Assembly (NCBI GenBank): GCA_965261015.1 | Contig: CBDHCC010000001.1 | Span: 1,302,001 to 1,366,000, forward strand | Source of the DNA: CBDHCC01 sp965261015 | GTDB taxonomy: Bacteria; Pseudomonadota; Alphaproteobacteria; Sphingomonadales; Sphingomonadaceae | Length of the DNA: 64,000 nt | Reading direction: 5' to 3' | Shown here: positions 17,174-24,865 of the stretch, piece after piece | Layout of the letters: each line of letters opens with the position of its first letter | How positions within the stretch are numbered: the first letter of the stretch is position 1 | Notes under the pieces: model-generated | The model's database searches: none | Told to the model about the DNA's origin: nothing | Seen by the model: the letters and a program-made list of their open reading frames with translations, nothing else | Translations under genes and position numbers: made by a program

Positions 17174-17260
17174 GGTGGTGGCGGTGAGAGCACATCGATT
17201 GGGAAGTCGCGCTCCCGCCCGCGACGTGGGCCTGGCGGGTTCGCGAACGGCACGGTCGCC

Positions 17261-17301
17261 AAACGAAAAGGCCGCGCCCCCCGAACCTGGGGGACGCGGC
17301 C
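17261..17301 (-). terminator. Rho-independent terminator of the Met-rich lipoprotein gene
   Basis: On the minus strand GGCCGCGTCCCCC pairs across AGGTTC with GGGGGGCGCGGCC (17270-17301), and TTTTCGTTT follows. It is 38 bp beyond the stop of the minus-strand gene at 17340. Strong stem and T-rich tail make this one of the clearest terminators in the window. Confidence 0.85.
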
Positions 17302-17339
17302 TGGCCGTTCGGCCGGTCGCCCGGCCGCGTCGGCGATGA

Positions 17340-17615
17340 TTACATCGTGTTCGACATGGTGTTGTTCATCATCATGTCGTTCGAACCCATGGTGTTGTTC
17401 ATCATCATGTCGTTCGAACCCATCATGTCGTTCGACATCATCATGTCGTTGCCCATCATGGCACCGCTGTCGTTCATGGTGTCCATGCCCATGGTGTTGT
17501 CCATCGCGGCGGTGTCGGCCGTCGCGGTGTTGGTCGACGTGTCGCCGCAGGCGGCGAGCGTCAGCGCGGCGCCCAGGACGGCGGCGCTGGCGAAAAGGGT
17601 CTTGGTCGTACGCAT
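17340..17615 (-). CDS. Methionine/asparagine-rich repeat lipoprotein
   Basis: A 91-residue protein starting at ATG 17615 with GGGAG eight bases upstream. The signal peptide ends in the lipobox TLAACGDTS (Cys 23). The mature part is almost only Met, Asn, Asp, Ser, Thr and Gly: from about residue 38 it runs NTMGMDTMNDSGAMMGND and then repeats built on SNDMMMNNTM. Two adjacent 11-residue units are encoded by identical 33-bp copies. Clustered Met can bind Cu(I), but no function is known here. It has its own terminator (17261-17301) and is probably a single-gene unit. Confidence 0.8.
   Translation of the reverse strand: MRTTKTLFASAAVLGAALTLAACGDTSTNTATADTAAMDNTMGMDTMNDSGAMMGNDMMMSNDMMGSNDMMMNNTMGSNDMMMNNTMSNTM
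17356..17421 (-). repeat. Perfect 33-bp tandem duplication in the Met-rich gene
   Basis: Positions 17356-17388 and 17389-17421 are identical 33-bp units, each encoding an 11-residue Gly-Ser-Asn-Asp-Met3-Asn2-Thr-Met block. Identity at every base, including third positions, suggests recent slippage or expansion. Partial, diverged units continue to about 17470. Confidence 0.9.
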
Positions 17616-17710
17616 TCGGAAAACTCCCATCTGGTGTTGACCCGCCTGTTGTGGGTTCAAGGGTCGCGGCCCGTCTAAAGCCCTTAAAGCGAAGGCTCAA
17701 GCGATTCTTG

Positions 17711-18352
17711 TTATCGCCCGTTCAGCTTTTCCAGAAGCACCGGCAAATGGCGGCGCAGCGTGTCGTCCCATTCGCTCGCCGACACCCCGCGGCCCAGCGC
17801 GGCCAGGCTGGTGACCGGTTGGCGCAGGCCGCACGGGACGATGCCGTCGAAATGCGACAGATCCGGGTTCAGATTCACCGAGAGGCCGTGCAGCGTCACC
17901 CAGCGCTTCACCCGCACCCCGATCGCGCCGACCTTCGCCTCCCGTCCGTCCGCCCGGGTCCAGACCCCCACCCGGCCGGGCACCGCAAAAGCCGCCACGC
18001 CCAGATCGCCCAGCGCGCCCACCACCCACTCTTCCAGCCCCGCCACGAAGCGGCGCACGTCGCGACCCCGGGCGTTCAGATCCAGCTGGACATAGGCGAT
18101 TCGCTGGCCCGGTCCGTGGTAGGTGTGGCGGCCGCCGCGCCCGGTCGCCAGCACCGGGAAGCGCGCGTCCAGCAGGTCGGCCGGGTCGGCGCTGGTCCCG
18201 GCCGTGTAGACGGGCGGGTGTTCCAGCATCCACACCCGTTCGCGCGCCGCGCCGGCGGCGATCGCGGCGGCGCGGTCCTCCATGTCGGCGGCCGCGCGCG
18301 CATAGTCGACTGGCCCCTCCGCCGTTCGCCATTCGGGGCCGCCCTCGTCCAT
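17711..18352 (-). CDS. lipB: Octanoyl-[ACP]:protein N-octanoyltransferase
   Basis: LipB moves octanoyl groups from acyl carrier protein to lipoyl domains, the first step of lipoate assembly. From ATG 18352 the product is 213 residues. Motifs are RGGRHTYHGPGQRIAYVQLD, EAKVGAIGVRVKRWVTLHG with the catalytic Lys, and GIVPCGLRQ with the catalytic Cys. One of its natural substrates, the H protein of the glycine cleavage system, is encoded in this window at 53138. It is divergent from the membrane-protein gene at 18431. Confidence 0.96.
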   Translation of the reverse strand: MDEGGPEWRTAEGPVDYARAAADMEDRAAAIAAGAARERVWMLEHPPVYTAGTSADPADLLDARFPVLATGRGGRHTYHGPGQRIAYVQLDLNARGRDVRRFVAGLEEWVVGALGDLGVAAFAVPGRVGVWTRADGREAKVGAIGVRVKRWVTLHGLSVNLNPDLSHFDGIVPCGLRQPVTSLAALGRGVSASEWDDTLRRHLPVLLEKLNGR

Positions 18353-18430
18353 CCCGGCGACTTGACGCGCCGACAGCCCTTCATCAAGCCCGGTCCCGGA
18401 ATTTCGCAACGGGCGAGGGTCGGGGGGTCT

Positions 18431-19252
18431 ATGGCACGCGCATCGCTGGATCGGGCGGTTGAGTTCACCCGCGCGCGGTTGGCGGCGGATGGGGGCGTGC
18501 TGGCCACCGTCGCGCTGGCGCTCGTGGGCGTGCCCGCCATGCTGACCCAGGTGATCGGCGCCACGGCGGCGACCCGCACGATCACCGTCGGCGGTCAGGC
18601 CATGGAGCAGATCGATCCGACGCTGCCCCAGTGGCTGGCCCTCCTGGCCCTGACCGTGGCGGTGCTGCTGGGGCAACTGGTCCTCACGCGGATGACGCTG
18701 AGCGATGGCGAGACCGTGCGGCAGTCGCTGGCATCGGCCGGGCGGCGGCTGCCCATCCTGCTGGGCGCGCAGGCGCTGGCGGTGATCGCGCTGGGCCTGG
18801 TGCTGTTGCTGGTGATCGCCCTGCTGGCGCTGCTCGCCGCGCTCGGTGCGGCGGGGATGGCGGTGGCGGCGATCGGGGGCGTGGCCCTGCTGGTCGTGCT
18901 GCTGCTGGTGGGGGCCAGGCTCCTGTTCCTGACGCCCGTCGTGGCCGAAGGAGGGCAGGGCGTCGTCGGCAGTCTGCGGCGGGCCGTGGCGACCTCGCGC
19001 GGGTTGAACGGCGCGCTGCTGCTGACCCTGGTGGTGACGACCGTCGTGACGTTGGTGGCGATGGGCGCGGCGCAGGCGCTGGTCGGTGTGCCGGTGGCGC
19101 TCGCCGCCGGGCCGCGGGCGGGCGCGATCGCCGGGGCGGCGACGGGCGGCCTGGTGCTGTCGCTCGCCACCCTGGTCACGGTCACGCTGGTCGTCGGCCT
19201 CTATCGGCAGGCGACCTCAACTCTCGACGATCGGGATGTGCGGCCCGGCTGA
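18431..19252 (+). CDS. Multi-pass inner-membrane protein, function unknown
   Basis: A 273-residue protein from ATG 18431 with about six hydrophobic spans: near 22-42, 66-86, 105-135, 137-160, 190-215 and 235-260. Short basic loops separate them (SAGRR, SLRRAVATSRG). The composition is heavily Leu, Val, Ala and Gly. It resembles broadly distributed sphingomonad membrane proteins without assigned function. The last 36 bases overlap the 3' end of the convergent acetyltransferase gene. Confidence 0.8.
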   Translation: MARASLDRAVEFTRARLAADGGVLATVALALVGVPAMLTQVIGATAATRTITVGGQAMEQIDPTLPQWLALLALTVAVLLGQLVLTRMTLSDGETVRQSLASAGRRLPILLGAQALAVIALGLVLLLVIALLALLAALGAAGMAVAAIGGVALLVVLLLVGARLLFLTPVVAEGGQGVVGSLRRAVATSRGLNGALLLTLVVTTVVTLVAMGAAQALVGVPVALAAGPRAGAIAGAATGGLVLSLATLVTVTLVVGLYRQATSTLDDRDVRPG

Positions 19253-19807
19253 CCGGGGCAGCAGCCCGGTCAGGCGCGGATCGGCGAACAGCTGCACCTC
19301 TCGCGCGACCGCCCGAAACCCGGCCCGCCGATAAGCGGGCAGCGCCGCCGGATGATCCAGCGTGCAGGTGTTCAGCCACACCCGCTCCACCCCGTCGCCC
19401 CAGGCCAGTCGCAGCGCGTGCGCCAACAGCCACCGGCCATGGCCGCGCCCGGCGAGTTCGGGGACGAGCGCCACGAATCGCAGCTGGCACTCGCCCGCGC
19501 CGCGACCGTCCAGCTCCAGCAGGCCGGCGGGGTCCTGGCCGTCGCGCACCGCGAAGACGCGCACCCGCGGGTCGGACAGGGCGGCGGCGACCCGGGCGTC
19601 GGACTGCGTCAGCCGCGACCACCACAGCCACGGCTCCCCCACCCGGCGGAACAGCGCGCGGTAGCGGTCGAGCGGTGGCGCGGGCCAGCGCTCCAGCGAC
19701 AGGGGGGAGGGTGGTGGCTCGACCAGCGGAGGGCGGGCGCGCATCTCCAGCGTGGTGACGACCGTCGCCAGCTGTCCAGGCGGCACGGCGCGCGTCCCGC
19801 CCGTCAT
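19217..19807 (-). CDS. GNAT-family N-acetyltransferase
   Basis: A 196-residue protein from ATG 19807. The acetyl-CoA fold is seen in LRFVALVPELAGRGHGRWLL (motif A, with the Q/RxxGxG/A-type loop RGHGRW) and in WLNTCTLDHPAALPAYRRAG (motif B, ending in the typical AYxxAGF). The N-terminal third is unusual, with RALFRRVGEPWLWWSRL. It starts two bases after the hemF stop and so is co-transcribed with it. Substrate unknown. Confidence 0.85.
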   Translation of the reverse strand: MTGGTRAVPPGQLATVVTTLEMRARPPLVEPPPSPLSLERWPAPPLDRYRALFRRVGEPWLWWSRLTQSDARVAAALSDPRVRVFAVRDGQDPAGLLELDGRGAGECQLRFVALVPELAGRGHGRWLLAHALRLAWGDGVERVWLNTCTLDHPAALPAYRRAGFRAVAREVQLFADPRLTGLLPRSAGPHIPIVES

Positions 19808-19809
19808 CG

Positions 19810-20691
19810 TCAGTCCCAGGCGGCCAGGGGGGGCAGGCTCATCAGGATGGCGTCGACATCGCCCCCCGTCTTCAGCCCGAACAGGGTGCCGCGGTCGTGC
19901 AGCAGGTTGAACTCCGCATAACGCCCGCGCCACCGCAGCTGTCGCTGGCGGTCGTCCGCGGTGAAGGGGGTCCGCATCCGGCGGCGCACCAGCCGGGGAA
20001 AGACGTCCAGGAACGCCTCGCCGACGGCGCGCACGAAGGCGAAGTCGGCGTCGAAGCCCGCGTCCAGGTGATCGAAGAAAATGCCGCCGACACCCCGGCT
20101 GACGTCGCGATGGGGCAGGTGGAAATAATCGTCCGCCCATTGGCGGAAGCGGGGGTAGTCGCCGCTCTCGTGCGCCTCGCACGCCGCGCGCAACGCCGCG
20201 TGGAAATCGGCGGTGTCCTCGGCGATCGGCAGGGGCGGGTTCAGGTCCGCGCCGCCGCCGAACCAACTGGTCCGGGTGGTGAGATAGCGGCAGTTCATGT
20301 GGACGGCGGGCGCGTGCGGGTTGGCCAGGTGCGCCACCAGGCTGATCCCGGTGGCGAAGAAGCGCGGGTCTTCGGCCGCGCCGCGGATGGACGCGGCGAA
20401 ATCCGGCGCGAAGGTGCCCGCCACGGTCGAGACGTTCACGCCCACCTTTTCGAACACCGCGCCCGCCATGCGCCCGCGCGTGCCGCCGCCGCCCGGCGCG
20501 CCGTCCGCGTCGTGCCGGGTCCAGGGCTGGAAGTCGAAGCGGGCGTCCGACCCCATGTCGACCTCCAGCGCCTCGAAGGCGTCGCAGATGCGCGACCGCA
20601 GCGCCTCGAACCACGCGCGCGCGGCGGTCTGTCGAGCGTCCAGCTTGGGCAGGCCCAGCGTGGGCGTGGGTGCGGGATCGATTCGCGGCAT
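19810..20691 (-). CDS. hemF: Oxygen-dependent coproporphyrinogen III oxidase
   Basis: HemF oxidatively decarboxylates coproporphyrinogen III to protoporphyrinogen IX using O2. The 293-residue product from ATG 20691 has the family blocks RMAGAVFEKVGVNVSTVAG, VHMNCRYLTT, WFGGGADLNPPLP and YFHLPHRDVSRGVGGIFFDH. The use of the O2-dependent enzyme fits an aerobe, as does the bc1 operon next door, which is divergent and needs haem. The GNAT gene follows after a two-base gap. Confidence 0.97.
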   Translation of the reverse strand: MPRIDPAPTPTLGLPKLDARQTAARAWFEALRSRICDAFEALEVDMGSDARFDFQPWTRHDADGAPGGGGTRGRMAGAVFEKVGVNVSTVAGTFAPDFAASIRGAAEDPRFFATGISLVAHLANPHAPAVHMNCRYLTTRTSWFGGGADLNPPLPIAEDTADFHAALRAACEAHESGDYPRFRQWADDYFHLPHRDVSRGVGGIFFDHLDAGFDADFAFVRAVGEAFLDVFPRLVRRRMRTPFTADDRQRQLRWRGRYAEFNLLHDRGTLFGLKTGGDVDAILMSLPPLAAWD

Positions 20692-20917
20692 CGGGGGCGG
20701 TCCTGCGGCAGCGGCGGCAACGGGGCAACAGTCCCCTTTCGTTCGCACAAAGGGCTGGCAGCGGCGGCGCGACTTCGCTAGGGGCGAAGGAGAGACGGCC
20801 GCGACCCGTGCCGGCGACCCAGCATCCGTGGCCCCGGGCGACGGATCGGGCGAGCGCCGCCGGGATCGTGGCCACCGCCGATCCGCCCGTGGCGGGTCAC
20901 CAGTGACGAAGGATCCC

Positions 20918-21535
20918 ATGGCGACCGAGACGACAACGATGGACCCGCCGCTCCACCTGCCGCCCGGCACGGAGCCGCAGCCCGACCCGGTGCTGGCCGT
21001 CGGGGAAGAGGGCGAGGGCGTGCGCCGCCGCGACTTCATCAACGTGGCCGCGCTCGCCTTTGCGGGCGTGGGCGCGCTGGCGGTGGTGCCGGTGCTGGTC
21101 AATCAGATGAGCCCGTCGGCCGACGTCCTGGCGCTCGCCTCGATCGAGGCGGACCTGTCGCAGATCGAACCCGGCCAGGCGGTGACGACGCTGTGGCGCA
21201 AGCAGCCCGTCTTTCTGCGCAACCTGACGCCAAAGGAGATCGCGGAGGCGAACGCCGTCAACGTGTCCTCCCTGCGCGACCCGCAATCGCTGGCGGAGCG
21301 CACGAAGCCCGGCAAGCAGAATTGGCTGATCACGATGGGCGTGTGCACCCATCTGGGCTGCATTCCCCTGGGTGCCAAGCAGGGTGAGAATCGCGGGCCG
21401 TTCGGCGGCTATTTCTGCCCCTGTCATGGCTCCGCCTACGACACGGCCGGCCGCATCCGGCAGGGTCCGGCCCCGCTGAACCTGCAGGTTCCGGATTACG
21501 AGTTCGCCACCGACACCACCGTTAAGATAGGCTGA
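20918..21535 (+). CDS. petA: Ubiquinol-cytochrome c reductase, Rieske iron-sulfur subunit
   Basis: The Rieske subunit carries electrons from ubiquinol to cytochrome c1 in complex III. From ATG 20918 (GAAGGA eight bases upstream) it is 205 residues; an in-frame GTG at 20903 is less well placed. A Tat-type RRRDFINVAALAF anchor spans about 32-55. The 2Fe-2S ligands are in VCTHLGCIP and FCPCHGSAYD. It is the first gene of petABC, 5 bp before petB, and divergent from hemF. Confidence 0.97.
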   Translation: MATETTTMDPPLHLPPGTEPQPDPVLAVGEEGEGVRRRDFINVAALAFAGVGALAVVPVLVNQMSPSADVLALASIEADLSQIEPGQAVTTLWRKQPVFLRNLTPKEIAEANAVNVSSLRDPQSLAERTKPGKQNWLITMGVCTHLGCIPLGAKQGENRGPFGGYFCPCHGSAYDTAGRIRQGPAPLNLQVPDYEFATDTTVKIG

Positions 21536-21540
21536 CGACG

Positions 21541-22848
21541 ATGAGCTTTCCCTGGGCAAAGGAATATCGGCCGACCCATCCCATGATGAAGTGGGTGGAC
21601 GACAAGCTGCCGCTGCCGCGCCTCGTCTACAACGCGATCGGGGCCGGCTATCCGGTGCCGCGCAACCTGAACTTCTTCTGGAACTTCGGCGTCCTCGCCG
21701 GTGTCGCGCTGACGATCCAGATCGTGTCGGGCATCATCCTGGCCATGCATTACCGCGCGGACGCGACCATCGCGTTTCAGTCGGTCGAACACATCATGCG
21801 CGACGTGAATGGCGGCTGGTTCTTCCGCTACGCCCACGCGAACGGCGCGTCGTTCTTCTTCATCGTGGTCTATATCCACATCTTCCGCGGCCTCTATTAC
21901 GGTTCCTATAAGCCGCCGCGCGAGATGGTCTGGCTGTTGGGCATCGTCGTCTTCCTGCTGATGATGGCGACCGCGTTCATGGGCTATGTTCTGCCCTGGG
22001 GTCAGATGAGTTTCTGGGGGGCCAAGGTCATCACCGGCCTGTTCTCCGCGATCCCGCTGGTCGGCGAGACCATCCAGGTCTGGCTGCTGGGCGGTTACGC
22101 GCCGGACAACGCGGCCCTGAACCGCTTCTTCTCGCTCCACTATCTGCTGCCCTTCGTGACGGCGGGCGTGGTCATCCTGAAGATCTGGGCGCTGCACATC
22201 CCCGGATCGTCCAACCCGACCGGCGTGGAGGTGAAGGGGCCGCAGGACACCGTGCCGTTCCACCCCTACTACACCGCCAAGGACGGCTTCGGACTGGGCG
22301 TGTTCCTGCTGCTCTACGTCCTCGTGACGATGTTCATGCCGAACGCGCTGGGCCATCCGGACAACTATATCCCGGCCAACCCGCTCTCCACGCCCGCGCA
22401 CATCGTGCCGGAATGGTATTTCTGGCCGTTCTACGCGATCCTGCGCGCGTTCACCGTCGACTTCATCCTGCCGGCCAAGCTCTGGGGCGTGCTGGCGATG
22501 TTCGGGTCGATCCTGCTCCTGTTCTTCCTGCCGTGGCTGGACAGCTCGCCGGTGCGTTCGGGCAATTTCCGCCCACGCTTCAAGACGTGGTTCTGGGTGC
22601 TGGTCGCCGACGTGCTGGTGCTCGGCTGGTGCGGCGGCGCGCCGGCGCACGAACCCTATGTCATGATCTCGCAGGTCGCGGCCGTGTATTATTTCGCGCA
22701 CTTCCTGATCATCCTGCCGATCGTGTCGGCGCTCGAGCGTCCGGTGCCCATGCCACGGTCGATCACCGAGGCGGTGCTGACCGGCAAAGGCGAGGACCAG
22801 GCTCCTCCAGGCCTGGGCAGCCACGGCACGCTTCAGCCCGCCGAGTAA
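21541..22848 (+). CDS. petB: Ubiquinol-cytochrome c reductase, cytochrome b subunit
   Basis: Cytochrome b holds haems bL and bH and both quinone sites of complex III. The 435-residue product has eight or more membrane spans. Recognisable parts are NFFWNFGVLAGVALTIQI, IILAMHYRADATIAF, RYAHANGASFFFIVVYIHIF with haem-ligand His residues, FMGYVLPWGQMSFWGAKVI, and the quinol-oxidation PEWYFWPFYAILR segment. Cytochrome b is a single full-length polypeptide here, as in other proteobacteria. petC follows after nine bases. Confidence 0.98.
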   Translation: MSFPWAKEYRPTHPMMKWVDDKLPLPRLVYNAIGAGYPVPRNLNFFWNFGVLAGVALTIQIVSGIILAMHYRADATIAFQSVEHIMRDVNGGWFFRYAHANGASFFFIVVYIHIFRGLYYGSYKPPREMVWLLGIVVFLLMMATAFMGYVLPWGQMSFWGAKVITGLFSAIPLVGETIQVWLLGGYAPDNAALNRFFSLHYLLPFVTAGVVILKIWALHIPGSSNPTGVEVKGPQDTVPFHPYYTAKDGFGLGVFLLLYVLVTMFMPNALGHPDNYIPANPLSTPAHIVPEWYFWPFYAILRAFTVDFILPAKLWGVLAMFGSILLLFFLPWLDSSPVRSGNFRPRFKTWFWVLVADVLVLGWCGGAPAHEPYVMISQVAAVYYFAHFLIILPIVSALERPVPMPRSITEAVLTGKGEDQAPPGLGSHGTLQPAE

Positions 22849-22857
22849 GGGAACACC

Positions 22858-23748
22858 ATGTCACCTCGTCTGATCGGCCCGCTCGTGGGCCTGGGCTTCT
22901 GCTTCGTCCTCCTGTTCTCCTTCGTGACCGGCGCGATCGAATATTTGTCCGCGCCGCCCGCGCCCACCGTGGAGGAGGAGTTCCATGAGGAGCCGGGCGC
23001 CCTGGCGCTCGCCTCCAACGGGCCGTTCGGCCGCTTCGATCGGCGGCAGGTCCAGCGCGGGTTCCAGGTCTACAAGGAGGTCTGCTCGTCCTGCCATGGG
23101 CTGACGCAGGTCCATTTCCGCGACTTGGCGGAACTCGGCTATTCCGAAGGCGCGGTGAAGAAGATCGCGGCCGACTGGGCGGTGCAGCAGCCGTCGATCA
23201 ACCCCGAGACGGGCGAGCCCGCGACGCGTCCCGGCACGCCGGCCGACCCGATCCCGTCGCCCTATCCCAACGAGGTCGCCGCGCGCGCCGCCAACAACAA
23301 CGCGCTGCCGCCCGACCTGTCGCTGATGACGAAAGCACGCGAGGGGGCGGCCCCCTATGTGCACTCGCTCCTCACAGGCTATCGCAATCAGGTCGGCTAT
23401 CGCAACGAGGCGGGCGACGTGTTGCTCAAGGAGTTCCCGGACGCCAAGACGCCGACCGGGCTGTATTTCAATCCGTATTTCGCCAATCTCAACATCGCCA
23501 TGCCGCCGCCGCTGACGTCGGACGGGCAGGTGAGCTACGAGGACGGGACGGCGTCGACGGTCGACCAGATGTCGACCGACGTCGCGGCCTTTCTGGTGTG
23601 GACGGCGGAGCCGAAGCTGGAATCGCGCAAGATCGCGGGTTTCGCGTCGCTCGTCTTCCTGGCGATCTTCACGGTGCTCGCCTACCTGTCCTACAAATCG
23701 ATCTGGGCGCCGATCAAGCACGCCAGGGACCCCGCCACGGTCGAATAG
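22858..23748 (+). CDS. petC: Ubiquinol-cytochrome c reductase, cytochrome c1 subunit
   Basis: Cytochrome c1 passes electrons from the Rieske protein to soluble cytochrome c. The 296-residue product has an N-terminal signal-anchor (8-30), the covalent haem site VCSSCHGL at residues 75-82, an axial Met in NIAMPPPL near residue 217, and a C-terminal span (about 253-275) ending SIWAPIKHARD. It completes the petABC operon. Assembly with cytochrome b and the Rieske subunit is standard for the family. Confidence 0.97.
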   Translation: MSPRLIGPLVGLGFCFVLLFSFVTGAIEYLSAPPAPTVEEEFHEEPGALALASNGPFGRFDRRQVQRGFQVYKEVCSSCHGLTQVHFRDLAELGYSEGAVKKIAADWAVQQPSINPETGEPATRPGTPADPIPSPYPNEVAARAANNNALPPDLSLMTKAREGAAPYVHSLLTGYRNQVGYRNEAGDVLLKEFPDAKTPTGLYFNPYFANLNIAMPPPLTSDGQVSYEDGTASTVDQMSTDVAAFLVWTAEPKLESRKIAGFASLVFLAIFTVLAYLSYKSIWAPIKHARDPATVE

Positions 23749-23836
23749 GTCCCGCGAAGACCCCTGACGCCCCCGGGGCAGTTCAGAGGCGGTTCACGGC
23801 GGTCCGAGCAAAAGCGCTCTCATCAGGAGAACGCAC

Positions 23837-24826
23837 ATGATCGACCGCCGGCTTCGCACCCTCGCCCTGGCCGCCTTTGCCACCATCGGCCTTTCCGCCT
23901 GTTCGACGCTTGGGGCCGGCTATGGCTATGGCGGGTATGACGACGGTTATGGCTATGGCTACGGCAATTCCGGCTACAACGATTACGGCTATGGGTCCCC
24001 TTCTGGCTATGGTGGGGGCGCCTATTATGGCTGGTACGACAGCTACTATTATCCGGGCACCGGGTCCTACGTTTACGACAATTACGGTCGCAGCCGCCGC
24101 TGGAGCGCGGGGCAGCAGCGTTATTGGAACGGTCGTCTGAGGAACTATCGCGGGTCGCGCCGGGCCAACTGGGACGGATATCGGCGCGATCGGGATCGGG
24201 ACGGCATCCGCAACCGGTATGACGCGACCCCGAACGGCCGCTATGTCCGCCGGCGCAACGACGCCGACGGCGACGGCATCCGCAACCGTTACGACGCCAC
24301 GCCGCGCGGACCGGATGGTCGTGTTCTGCGCGACCGGAACGGCGATGGCATTCGCGATCGGGCGCAGAGGCGCGGGGTCGGGCCGCGCGTGCGCGACGCC
24401 GATGGGGACGGCATCCGCAACCGACGCGACGCCACGCCACGCGGACCCGGCGGGATCCAGCGCCGCGACCGCAACGGGGATGGCATTCGCGATCGGGCGC
24501 AGAGGCGCGGGGTCGGGCCGCGCGTGCGCGACGCCGATGGGGACGGCATCCGCAACCGACGCGACGCCACGCCGCGCGGATCCGGCGGGATCCAGCGTCG
24601 CGACCGCAACGGGGATGGCGTGGCCGACCGCCGGCAGAGGCGCGGGGTGCGGCCGAACGCCGCGGGAAGCGCCGCCGTCAATCGAGGGAGCCGGCCCGCC
24701 GGCGCACAGGCGCGCGCGGCACGCACCACGCCCCGCGCGGCGGCCAATCGCGCGGTTCGGCAGGCGAACCGGGCGGCCCGCCGCTCCGCGCGTTCCAGCA
24801 GCGAGCCGCGCACCGTCCCACAATGA
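23837..24826 (+). CDS. Gly/Tyr-rich lipoprotein with Asp-rich calcium-type repeats and basic tail
   Basis: A 329-residue protein from ATG 23837 behind AGGAG. The signal ends in GLSACSTLG (Cys 22). Four parts follow: a Gly/Tyr/Asp-rich stretch (about 26-80), a short WSAGQQRYWNGRL-type segment, five or so copies of a DxDxDGIRNRxDATP unit (about 120-260) like thrombospondin type-3 or EF-hand-like Ca2+ loops, and an Ala/Arg-rich C-terminus. Two 45-residue units are 132/135 identical at DNA level. The strongly basic tail suggests contact with lipopolysaccharide or nucleic acid, but no function can be assigned. Confidence 0.8.
   Translation: MIDRRLRTLALAAFATIGLSACSTLGAGYGYGGYDDGYGYGYGNSGYNDYGYGSPSGYGGGAYYGWYDSYYYPGTGSYVYDNYGRSRRWSAGQQRYWNGRLRNYRGSRRANWDGYRRDRDRDGIRNRYDATPNGRYVRRRNDADGDGIRNRYDATPRGPDGRVLRDRNGDGIRDRAQRRGVGPRVRDADGDGIRNRRDATPRGPGGIQRRDRNGDGIRDRAQRRGVGPRVRDADGDGIRNRRDATPRGSGGIQRRDRNGDGVADRRQRRGVRPNAAGSAAVNRGSRPAGAQARAARTTPRAAANRAVRQANRAARRSARSSSEPRTVPQ
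24346..24615 (+). repeat. 135-bp tandem duplication within the Asp-repeat lipoprotein gene
   Basis: Positions 24346-24480 and 24481-24615 match at all but three bases by my reading, and a partial third unit begins at 24616. Each unit encodes 45 residues with two Asp-rich loops. Such identity, including synonymous sites, points to recent duplication. Confidence 0.9.
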
Positions 24827-24827
24827 C

Positions 24828-24865
24828 CCGATCGAGGGAGCCGCTCAGTCGGTTCCCTCGATCGG
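24828..24865. terminator. Inverted repeat between convergent genes, possible bidirectional terminator
   Basis: CCGATCGAGGGAGCC (24828-24842) and GGTTCCCTCGATCGG (24851-24865) pair over about 15 bp with one G-T, around an 8-base loop. It starts two bases after the stop of the repeat lipoprotein and contains the last codons of the convergent MaoC-like gene. Neither side has a T-run, so termination is a guess. Confidence 0.5.

Larger units (their letters stand above)
16867..17339. other. Gene-free stretch holding a repeat island and a terminator
   Basis: About 470 bp between queC and the Met-rich lipoprotein gene, with no convincing gene. It contains one complete palindromic repeat pair (16969-17063), a further half site (17154-17173), two copies of an approximately 85-bp tail block (17064-17148 and 17174-17260) and the terminator of the minus-strand lipoprotein gene (17261-17301). 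The long plus-strand reading frame through here has no ribosome site and is best ignored. Confidence 0.7.

Noticed and set aside
16805..19252. An 815-codon plus-strand open frame
   Set aside because: It runs through the queC end, the repeat island and antisense to lipB before reaching the real membrane-protein gene at 18431. GC-rich sequence leaves long chance frames; only the 3' part has a start, spans and composition of a real protein.
19217..20875. A 552-codon minus-strand frame as a fused hemF-acetyltransferase
   Set aside because: The N-terminal two thirds are a frame shadow of hemF. hemF and the GNAT gene are separate with a two-base gap.
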